Assembly (NCBI RefSeq): GCF_051020765.1
Contig: NC_134929.1
Coordinates: 17,204,635 to 17,268,634 of the forward strand
Direction of reading: 5' to 3'
DNA from: Lasioglossum baleicum
Lineage: Eukaryota; Arthropoda; Insecta; Hymenoptera; Halictidae
Length of the DNA stretch: 64,000 nucleotides
Part shown: in pieces, positions 52,901 to 61,964 of the stretch
Numbering within the stretch: position 1 is the stretch's first letter
Layout of the letters: each line of letters opens with the position of its first letter
Program-made: the position numbers and the translations under genes
Notes under the pieces: generated by a model
Told to the model about the DNA's origin: nothing
Databases searched by the model: none
What the model saw: the letters and a program-made list of their open reading frames with translations, nothing else

Positions 52901-55900
52901 ATAGAATCTAAATAAATAGAGCGTTGCCATTTTTGTAAGCTAAAACATTTTAATCGCTTTTAGTGTTAGCTAAAATCTGCACGAGTCGATTTACACGCGT
53001 CAGTTCATAGTTCACTTGTCAGTGCCTTGATCTCGGCGCACAGTGGTTTAAATCCTCGTACCTGAAGTGAGCCTCAAACGAATGGAAGTGTTCTCCTGAA
53101 TTGTTGAAAACAATCGATGCGGATAGGAAAAAGAAGGGGAAACAAAGAGGATGTCCAGCTGGTTCCCGAATCGGAGATTTAAGCGAGCACCTGTAGCCGG
53201 TTCGAAGTACAGGAAGTGGACGCGGATTCTCGCCGAGATCGATGTCCTTCGCTCGAAGGGCGAGCGCGTTCGGAATCAGGGATTTTCCGGCGCCGATCGT
53301 AGATCGTTCACCTGGTTCTCGGTCGATCGCGTCGCGTCGTTGTCCTCGAGGCAGTCCGTGTGTTTGCCGCGCGGCATTCCGTATCTTTTCGCTCAAGGGC
53401 GAGAAGAAAACCGTGCACCGCTTCGTGAATGTTAAAAGCTGTTTCTTCCGGTGCCGATCCGCACCGGAGCGATCGCGATCCAGATTCCGTCGGCGGCGCA
53501 GCGCGCGACGTTTGCACGCCGAAATAACAATCGATCGCCATTGCGATTGTGCGCTGTTGCATAATTTGTTTCGTCGGTGTTTTACAGATCCGCATATAAA
53601 GGTCGCCGGTCGACCCGACGATGTGCGAGCCGCTAAGGACAAGATAATGGAAATTTTGGACACGAGGGTAAGCAAGCAAGCGCGATCGAGACTCGAGTGC
53701 TCGTCTCATCTCTTTCTTCGTCACGGTTCTCTCTCTCCTTCCCCACCTCTTCCTCTTCCCCGTTGTTCTCTGTCGCAGTTCGCACGCGAGAATCGCTCTC
53801 GCGACAACTGTCAACTCTCGGCGTCGCGATTCGCTGGCCCGACAACTCTTTACCGGAGAACGTTACGTCATTTGCGCGAGCACGAGATTAGCTGTGACCT
53901 CGCCGATCGGATTTTGACTTTCAGCGAGCCGAATTGATCGGCCGCGAACACCGCGCCTTGACGTACAAACATTTCACTGGCAGCGCGTTATCAAGCCCGA
54001 TAATCTATCGGCCGATAAAAAAAACGGCTGCTGTGGCATGTTGCGCGCAGCGGAGGCAGAACCTTTGTAACAATATGCTCGTGTTCGTAATCGATATCGC
54101 GATATTGATTTTTTCGTACTCATTGCTTTTTTCCGGCGACCGGACGCGCGCGCGTGGTAAATTTCCATTATTTTCTGCGTTGCGACCAGTAGTCATCGTG
54201 CAGAACCGATTCCGCGAGCGGATTACCGCACCGTTCCGCTTTTTGCGAGCGATTCGCAATCAGACGGACTCTCGCGGTCTTCTTCTTTCGTTCTCTCTCC
54301 GTTCCGTTGTTGATCGCGCACGCGCGCACGCGATGCCAACGAGGATAGAAGGATAGTCGGCCGACAACACCACGCAGGAAGAAGCAGCGCGATGCTATTT
54401 ATACGCGCCTGTTGTCTCGCGAATTCCCAGCCGAGAAAGCGAGACGCGGCGCGCCGTGACGAGCCAGCCTCGCGCGAACACCATCTACTCGCGCAGGCGA
54501 CTCGCCAGACGACCAGCCGGTTCGTCTGTCGGCCGACCGACAGACCAACCGACCCGCTACCCGCCACACGGTTACCCGGCCCGGATCCTTGATCGTATTT
54601 CCTTCGTACCGTTATCTCCGACGGGACGAGACCAGACGCTGCTGCCTTCCTACGCTGGCCCACGCAAGCCTCTCTTCCATCTTCCGTCTTCTACCTTCCA
54701 CTTCTTCGTCGTTCTCTTCCTCTCTTCAGTCGGCTTCCTCTCCTTCTCACTCGGTTCAAACCGCTCGCCGATCGAATCGCCGTCGAACATTGCCACTGGG
54801 GATGTTCGATTTGTTCGATTCTTAAAAAAAAATCAGAATCAATCAATCGGTCCGAAAAAGAACATCCTGTCCATCACGATTATATCATTTTTTGAGAATC
54901 GTGTTGGACAGCCTGCTAAAAATACCTGTCCTTATCAGACCGAGGCTTCAGCAAAGAAACGAGTCTTTTCGCCAGAAGAATCGAATCGGAATCGAACATC
55001 CCCAATGATGAGTAGACTGCGGATCTTCATGCAAAATAAAAATTGTCTGCATCGATTGCAAGAGATAGAAACCAAATTCACTGTTATTTCTAGCCTTAAT
55101 GATTGTAATACAGGAGAAACCATATATTGAGGTCTTCAATTTAAAAAATTTTCTAACAATAATGAATTTCTTCTACTCAACTTTGCTATAAAGATCCGCA
55201 GTCTAATGATGAGCTTTCTATCGCAGCAGAGCAACAGAGTCACCATGAAGCTGGATGTCAGCTACACGGATCACTCCCACATCATCGGCAAGGGTGGGCT
55301 GACGATCAAGCGCGTCATGGAGGAGACTGGCTGCCATATTCACTTCCCGGACAGCAACCGTAGCAACCATCAAGAGAAGAGCAACCAAGTGTCTATCGCT
55401 GGAGAGATGGAAGGCGTTGAACGAGCTCGAGCTCGAGTCAGGGTGGGTCTCCCGAGCAATGCTCCCTGAAATTCGTTGATTGAGTTTCCGGTTTGACGAC
55501 ACTGGTTCGCTTGTTCTTCTTTAACAGAATCTGACGCCGTTGATCTTCTCGTTCGAGTTACCAATCATGGGCTCCTCGCAGACCGTTCCCGACTCCACGT
55601 CGCCTTATGTAGTCAAGATCCAGGAAAAGTACAACGTCCAGGTGATGTTCCGAACACGGCCGAAGCTACACGCTACACTGGTTGTAGTGAAGGGATGCGA
55701 GTGGGAGGTGTCGCAGGTCAAGGAGGCCACGGTCTTGCTGATCCAGTACATGTGTCAAAACCTGGCTGTGAGTAGAGCACATATCCTCTAGAAGATTTTC
55801 GAATATACATGGTGTCCCACGTAACACTTTTCACGATTTTTCAAGTACTTCCGACAGCGCCCGCTCTACCGGTTACGTCGCCCCGGACAAAAAGACAAAT

Positions 55901-58900
55901 CCCCGCCCTTTAAGAATATATACATATATTTTAAATAAAGATATATATATTTTCTATTCTCAATAAAAATCAAATCATTTTATTTAAATTTTAATAGAAG
56001 AGCAAATATATTTAGAAAGAAACATATAACATAACATTGATAATCAAGCAGTACAAACCAGTAGAAATTAATTAAGAAATATCTGTACCTAGCCACAAAC
56101 TGTTAACCATATAATTTTTTTACATTTTTAAATGCTATTAAAAATGTGTATTATTGCACAAACAATCAAAATTCCACTATTCGGAAAGTAAAACAAGGTA
56201 ACATCAACTACGCTAAAATCACAAAAAACTTTTTTTTCTTGCTTTCAGTTCCGCAACCTTTTTTATTACATCTTTTAAATTTACTTGATCAGCAATTTCA
56301 TGCTCAATTGCCAAAATGGCCAAACCATTAAGACGATTTTGTGTAGGAGTCGAACGTAAAAAGTTCTTAATTAATTTTAATTTAGAGAAACTTTTTTCGC
56401 CACTTGCTACAGTTATTGGCATCGTTAGCAATATTCTTAAAGCAATAGTAAGATTTGGATCAAATTTTAACTTTGTAATTAAGCTCAGTACATTGCTTAG
56501 GCTTTCTTTTTTGCCCAAAAGCGCAGATACTGCTGAAATTTCCTCTGCTAATTCTACGTAATGGGAACTTTTCTATTAATTGGGTATTTAACACATCAAT
56601 ATTTTTCCCACACATACAGCCAAAATGGCGCACCTAAATTTTGACGCCCCGGACAAATGTCCGGGTTGCCCGCCCCTAGAGCGGGCCCTGCTTCCGATAA
56701 TATCTGACGAAATAATATTTTCAACAACAGTTGATCAGTTTTCGATTGGCTATCCTGGAAACGAGTCCACCTCCTTAATATCCACTCGTTGCCTTTAACG
56801 ATTTGTCTCGAACAATTGATTTCCAGAGTCAAATACAAGTACAAATGTCAATGGAGATCTCGCCGCAACATCACAGCATCGTGTTGGGTAAGCAAAGCAG
56901 CAACCTGAAGATGATTATGCAGCGCACAGCCACGCAGATCATGTTCCCCGACGCCGGCGATCCGAACATTCCCAGCCTGAAGAAGAGCAACGTGACGATC
57001 ACCGGGAGCATTCACAGCGTTTACTTAGCTCGGCAACAGTTGGTGGTAGGTCAACAGTTCCGACACGTTTCGTCGGCTTAACGATTATCCTTTCTTCCGA
57101 ATGTAAATCGAGGATTCTTTCTAATTCAGGGTTCGTTACCACTGGTCCTGATGTTCGACCTCCCCGAGGACTCGATGTCCTCGGTCGACACAGAGAACAT
57201 CTCTCAGCTGATGCAGACACTCGACGTGTTCATCAACGTCAGACACAAGCCAAAGCAGAGCACGCTGTCCGTGATCATCAAGGGGATCGAACGGAATGCT
57301 GGGAATATTTACGAAGCCAGGATGCAGCTCCTAGGTCTGGATGAGCCGCGAGTACATGCTGAGATCCCGGCGACCTATCACGTCCCCAATGCTGCGAACA
57401 TCTTCCAGGCAAACTCGGGCAACAGTACTGTTACTGGTAATTATTGGACGATGGCAGTTCACTTGGAGACTTAAGAATATAGGGAGTAGTCCTATGGTGT
57501 AAATTCCATCCGTTGGTCCCCAACAATTCAGTCCCCAGACATTAATTCGGCGTCCTTGTCGGTTGTTGGCCGATGCGTGTGGCCTTTGCTCTTCGCTCTT
57601 GAACTCGGGGATGCAAACGGTTCTGAAAATAACTTATATCGGCTCTGATTGATACAGTTATGAGAACCAAAATGATGTTGTAACTGTTGCAGAAACTTGG
57701 TTATCGAAATCCAGAACCGAAAAAAGCCGCATACTTTCACTTTCGTGATGTCGCCTTTTAAAGTTTTGATCACCAATACGTTGGCATAGCATTGTTCTTT
57801 CGAGCCTTCATTTATTTTCATGACTTTTTTCTGGTGAAGACGTAAACACTGTACTATAATGTTCAATGAATGCATAAAGACATGCGGCGTTTTTCCTGGC
57901 AACCACAGAAATAACAGTTATAGTTTTAAAGATCTCGTTGAGCATAAAGATTCGCAGTCTAGATGATATATTGATATATTATGTAATAGATCCTGACGAT
58001 CTCGATATACGTTTCACAGGTGGCAACAATAACAACAACCTGATCGGCATGTCGGACAACCTGTCGAACTTGCTGACAGTGAACACGCAGAATCCACCGT
58101 ACTGCGTGTCCCCCTTGCCTCATTCGCCGAATCCTATGGGGTTGTCGCCACATTGGGGACTACCCTCGTTGTCGTCCATGTTTTCTCCGCTGCCGTTGCA
58201 CCACGCGTATCCGTACCCGCACCTTAATCATCTGCTGACGACGCAGCACATGATGCACAACAATTCAACGATGCCTCCGCACACCCACGGATTACAGAAT
58301 CACGCGTACAGCGGCATAGGACAATTGCACGCGAACATGTCTGCTGCTGGCCTCCATGGCATGCACGGACTAAACGGAAGCTCGTTGGCGGATAGAAAAG
58401 AGAATAGCGGTAAGTGACCGTGAGAAATTAGCTTGATCAAACCGACCATGGAATCGTAAATCCAATCGGTAGTTCCAGTCCCCTAGAACTTGGAATCTGA
58501 ACGGGAACGTGTAACTGGACCAGTGGTTCTTAACCTTTCCGAAGTGACGGAACACTTTTCATTATATGAAAAATTTGCAGAACACCAAAGTTAATGATCC
58601 AAAAAAGAAACAAAAAGATTCCGCGTAGAAATAAATATATTATTAAATGTATTTAATATATTTCGTGGAATTTCGTAGGATACTGGTTAACAACCAGTGA
58701 ACTAGACTGTGATCAAAATTTTCTCTATCTATCCGAAAAAATAGGAAATACCTTTTTCTTTCTTCAATCATTTTAGTAGATGAACAATACTTTGTCGATA
58801 GTCTTAAATTCTTTTAACCCTTGTGTAGTTAACCGGGTACCCATTTACTGTATTTCTTTCAACAGTTTGTTAATGTTCCTCTAAAAAATTTCTTTTACTT

Positions 58901-61900
58901 TACTCGCTAATATATTAATTCTTATAATGAGAATTTGTGCAAACATGTTACACACAGGAAGGTTTTAAATGATCTATACATTCTTCTTGACTACACGAGG
59001 GTTAATTTCACTGCTGAAATCGCGACTACTCATTTGTCGCATTTACAACAAAAATAAGTAGATCGAATGCAAAATAGTGAACTCATTTAGTTCTCGACTC
59101 TGTACGATTATTAAGAAAAGAAATGCAGGTCTCTGGGGTAGCAGTTTCTCTATAACTTTGGGATTAGTATCATTTCGTATTTCTTTTTGCAGCCTACTCG
59201 TCGATGAGCAGCGTCTCTACAAACTGTAGTTCTCTATCCAGTCCAGCCATCAGTCCTCGGAACGTATCTCCGGTGAACCCGGCTGAAACCAGCACCAATT
59301 TAGGTAAGCGTCACTTTAGGCAACACCCTCAGCAATTTCGTTCGAGTTCTAACAGATTGGCTGTTTTCAATTTCTGAAGATTTATCCGGAATGCTGTCCG
59401 AGCTCTCGGATCGACGAGCCCCTGGCTGCGAGAAGAAGTCGCTGGAGATGGTCGTGCAGCAGAATATCGGTCCTTTCGACTATGAGCAGAAGAAGCTGTT
59501 GGCAGCGAAAGCGATGCAAACGAAACCGAACCCCGGCGAGTTCCGAGTTCCCACATCGGCCTGGTCTGGCTACGGACTCAGTCAAACTATTCCTCCGATT
59601 AGTACCGTAGAACTGAGCAAGGTAGGTTAACGCTGTCATCAAAGATAAACACTTTCTGTATATCTACCATTCAGCAATTGAGACTTTCGGAAGACGTGTC
59701 ATTCTGAAATTGTTTTCTCAATGTAATAGCACCCTAGTAGCATTTGTAATTGGCATTTTGTTGGGCCTTCGTTGCAATATTGGCTGGCAAATCGTTAGAA
59801 ATGTGGCTTTTTTATGCAGGTGGGTCAACGTCTTTATAATGAGATACTACCTTCTGCCTTCCGCTTGGAAAATGGAAAAATTAAAGAAATAAATAAATTC
59901 GGCAAATACGATTGCAGACATTTGGTCATAATCCGCACGAGTAGATTTTGTTCACTGGATTCTATCCAACCTCTAAGTTATTTATTGTTAGGAAGCTTCG
60001 CGATTTAGCAGCCAAGAAGATATAGAACTCTCGAATATTGAAATACCACCCATGTCGTATTGGATACGGGTGGCTCTACTGTATTTACAGGATTTTATTT
60101 TGACCGTTCTGGTTGGCTTGTTGCGCAGGAATTGACCAACACCGGGAGCACTAGCAACAGTAGTAGCAGCAGCAGCAGCTTGTCACCCACGATCACCCCT
60201 ACCAACGCTGCCACTAGCCATCCGTCCGACTTGTGGAAAGAACCAACGACGCCGGTCTTTAGCAGAGAGATTGACTTCGGAATAGTATCCGGAAAAGATC
60301 GCGTTGGACAGATTGGCATCAGCTCGTCGAACTACATGGAACACACGCCGGCCTCGCAAATGAAAGCAATCACGTCCCAGAGATACAGCGACTTGACCAC
60401 CATGCTGACCAGTGTCGGATTGGAAAAATATATTCGTAAGTGCTGATCTGCTTTTATGGTGGTTTTTCGTCTCGCTTCTTAATAACCACGCTTGCTTTGC
60501 TTTAACAGGGTGTGCACTAAGTTGCTAGCTTTCGACTAATTGACTGTACTGAAAGTTCTACTGTGTTCTTATTGAATGTCGAAAATCGCTTTTGTCCAAT
60601 CAATTAACATGGAGATTAAGGGGTAGACTCGTTTTTCCGGGATTGCAAAGGTGGGGGGTTTCAGTAATCAAAAGCGCTGGATAAAAGGTCACTCTAGGGC
60701 GCAATCGCCCTCAAAAGTCATATTTTTACGTTTACGAGGAGTAATTTGCATTATACGGATGCATAAAGCTGCGCATGTAGTTATCTCCATACAGCTGCAT
60801 GCTGCCGAATAATGTAAATTACGCCTTCTAAACGGAGAAATAGCACTTTTGAGAGCTACTGCGGCGTAGATTAATTTTCTATCTAGCGCTTTTGACTACT
60901 GAAAAACCCCATCCTTGCGTTTCCCGCACCCTTGTACCCTAGAAACGAGTCTACCCCCTGGAGCGGCGAGATAAGTGTCGCGTAGAGGAGAGCAGTGCGG
61001 TGATTTTTGTTTCTACAATTAATTTTGTTTCGTAATAAAATGCAACTGTATATGGAGGAGTGATGACGAGAGAATAGCGGTGCACATAGAAACAAAAATC
61101 ACCGCATCACACTCTTCCACGCTACGCTCACCTCGCCACTTCACTATATTCCCGTACTAACTCGTTGAAATTAACAGTGCGTGTAACGCGGTAACTTCGG
61201 ATCGATTACGTTAACGATTTGACTGGTGTGCGACATTCAATTAGGCCAGAAGGACAAGAGGAAACAAGCTGCAAGCACCGTTTGTTATAAATTTCGCAAC
61301 CGGTGTTTGACATTTTCGCGAACCTCCCGGTCTTCTCTTTGTGTTCCCTTATCCCGTTTTGGCTAAAGGAACTTATGAATACGGGAATTTGCATGAAAAT
61401 GGCCAGTGAACACCCTCAGTACACAGTCCGTACTCTGTACCGCTTCGCTATACACGTTGCTTCACGTTGTTTGTTTGCCAGGCCTGTTCACGTCGCACGA
61501 AGTGGACATGGCTACGTTCCCCTCGCTGACGGATAAGGATTTGTGCGAGATTGGCATAACCGCTTGGGGCGCGAGGCGCAAAATAATGCTGTTGATCGCT
61601 GGTACGTAACTCCCGCCTACGGACGTCAATAATTAACAAAAAAAAATACTGTGCGGATAAGATCAGAATGAAAACTTCTTTGGCGATGGCACACCTGTCA
61701 CTCGGCTCTCCGAGTTTACCCGAATAGTGTTTCACCTAGGAGCGTGACAGATCAGACTCATTCACAGCTCAGCAACTAGGAACGCGGCGCGGCTAAAGAA
61801 GTTTTCACATCAAAAAGAAAAACAAAAATTAAAAATAAGATCGGTTCGCAGAAATGAACAAACGGACTAGTCCATTCTGCGGAAGCGCGGCCCCGGGAGC

Positions 61901-61964
61901 GGAGCGGAAAGCAACGACCTCTGTTTCGCTGGATAATTGCAGTCTGGTGGACAGCAAATGGTAA
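43934..61964 (+). CDS. BicC: Bicaudal-C RNA-binding protein
   Basis: Coding exons: 43934-44141, 44852-44895, 49131-49200, 53588-53667, 55227-55442, 55528-55767, 56827-57045, 57130-57436, 58020-58409, 59193-59303, 59380-59621, 60129-60435, 61482-61601, 61852-61964. Phases join to 888 aa (fly about 905). BicC binds mRNAs and recruits deadenylation machinery during oogenesis; vertebrate BICC1 acts in kidney development. Landmarks: NPDDLHQDRFRVDRRKLEQ; KH region from WPARLKIGAKSKK (about 95-134); KH with DHSHIIGKGG (about 143-205); KH-like MEISPQHHSIVLGKQSSN (about 295-360, no full GXXG); Asn/Ser/His-rich linker; SAM domain SDLTTMLTSVGLEKYI to GITAWGARRKIMLLIA (about 793-853). The tail GSAAPGAERK ...DSKW resembles the fly tail. 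A good acceptor before 43871 (TTTTCCGCAG) implies an untranslated upstream exon; MSETSEG downstream is an alternative start. Confidence 0.95.
44896..49130 (+). other. BicC intron 2
   Basis: A 4.2 kb intron, GC-rich except for an AT-rich transposon island at 46151-46860. The longest open frame (44969-45913, 314 codons) overlaps other frames on both strands, is Arg/Ser/Phe-rich and has no domain; I treat these as GC-rich noise. 47.6-48.4 kb is strongly CpG-rich and could hold an internal promoter. Confidence 0.55.
46151..46860. mobile_element. Tandem remnants of a mariner-like transposon
   Basis: Ends TAGATGATTGCGTAAGTTCG (46151) and its near complement CGAACTTATGCAATCATCTA (to 46375) bound a first, internally deleted copy with TA flanks. 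The block starting AACTTTATTAATCAATTATA recurs at 46217, 46452 and 46685, a period of about 234. On the minus strand each copy keeps a transposase-like tail, KWLNFLELEKNGDYVYN then stop (first copy), as in mariner transposases. The third copy diverges after about 120 bp. Confidence 0.65.
49201..53587 (+). other. BicC intron 3
   Basis: A 4.4 kb GC-rich intron with an AT-rich island at 50520-50870 and again at 51370-51900. It contains two ends of the TTAACACTAAACC repeat family (51508 and 52776). Many overlapping Arg-rich frames are present but none is a recognisable exon. Confidence 0.55.
52776..52970. mobile_element. TTAA-type MITE in BicC intron 3
   Basis: The left end is TTAACACTAAACCTACC; the right end is GCTTTTAGTGTTAGC, giving an inverted TAACACTAAA. 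The right TTAA appears mutated to TTAG. A second copy of the left end is at 41749-41765, and an inverted relative (GGCAGGTTTAATGTTAA) is at 51495-51511. It has no coding frame. Confidence 0.5.
53668..55226 (+). other. BicC intron 4
   Basis: The 1.6 kb intron is GC-rich and pyrimidine-rich to about 54.8 kb. Its last 214 bases are a hAT-like MITE (55013-55205) with its target duplications, plus a 3' splice site. Open frames at 53.0-54.7 kb on both strands are chance products of GC-rich DNA. Confidence 0.55.
55013..55205. mobile_element. hAT-like MITE next to the BicC exon 5 splice site
   Basis: It begins TAGACTGCGGATCTTCATGC and ends ATAAAGATCCGCAGTCTA. ATGATGAG flanks it on both sides (55005-55012, 55206-55213), a perfect 8-bp duplication. 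Exon 5 of BicC starts at 55227, so only 21 bases separate element and exon. Its left 40 bp are almost identical to the copy at 41311. Confidence 0.92.
55855..56690 (-). mobile_element. hAT transposon remnant with ZMYM1-like transposase fragment
   Basis: Ends CAGCGCCCGCTCTA (left) and TAGAGCGGGCCCTG (right) are inverted; CTTCCGA flanks both sides (55848-55854, 56691-56697). On the minus strand 56518-56219 encodes LRILLTMPITVASGEKSFSK followed by KLKLIKNFLRSTPTQNRLNG and AILAIEHEIA, the hAT C-terminal dimerisation domain as found in ZMYM1-like transposases. The rest of the transposase is gone. It sits in BicC intron 6 (55768-56826). Confidence 0.85.
57437..58019 (+). other. BicC intron 8 with one MITE end
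   Basis: Near the 3' end GCATAAAGATTCGCAGTCTA (57942-57961) is a right end of the TAGACTGCGGATC family, 58 bases before exon 9. No left end was found. The minus strand carries a 124-codon frame (57902-57528) with no domain I recognise; it might belong to the inserted element. Confidence 0.5.
58523..58699. mobile_element. Charlie-like hAT MITE in BicC intron 9
   Basis: The left end CAGTGGTTCTTAACC is the classic hAT/Charlie terminus; the right end GGTTAACAACCAGTG is its inverted relative. Flanks AACTGGAC and AACTAGAC match at 7 of 8, as expected for an 8-bp hAT target duplication. It is 177 bp and non-coding. Confidence 0.8.
60616..60960. mobile_element. Long-inverted-repeat MITE in BicC intron 12
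   Basis: Related to the element at 8021-8286. Arms of about 80 bp contain GGGGTAGACTCGTTT at the tip and TCAAAAGCGCTGGATAAAA inside on the left, with the complement TCTAGCGCTTTTGACTACTG and AAACGAGTCTACCCCC on the right. TTAA is at the left tip only. A shared inner block reads TCGCCCTCAAAAGT.ATATTT in both copies. Confidence 0.8.
60997..61105. repeat. Stem-loop inverted repeat in BicC intron 12
   Basis: GCGGTGATTTTTGTTTCTA (60997-61015) and TAGAAACAAAAATCACCGC (61087-61105) are a perfect 19-bp inverted repeat around a 71-nt loop. It lies just after the larger MITE. It is either a small MITE or a hairpin. Confidence 0.8.

Noticed and set aside
53019..53937. Frames of about 220 codons on both strands around BicC exon 4
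   Set aside because: The real exon (53588-53667) uses another frame. The long frames have no family similarity and reflect GC-rich composition.
57528..57902. 124-codon minus-strand frame in BicC intron 8
   Set aside because: No recognisable domain; it may be a fragment of an inserted element, but nothing in it supports a gene.
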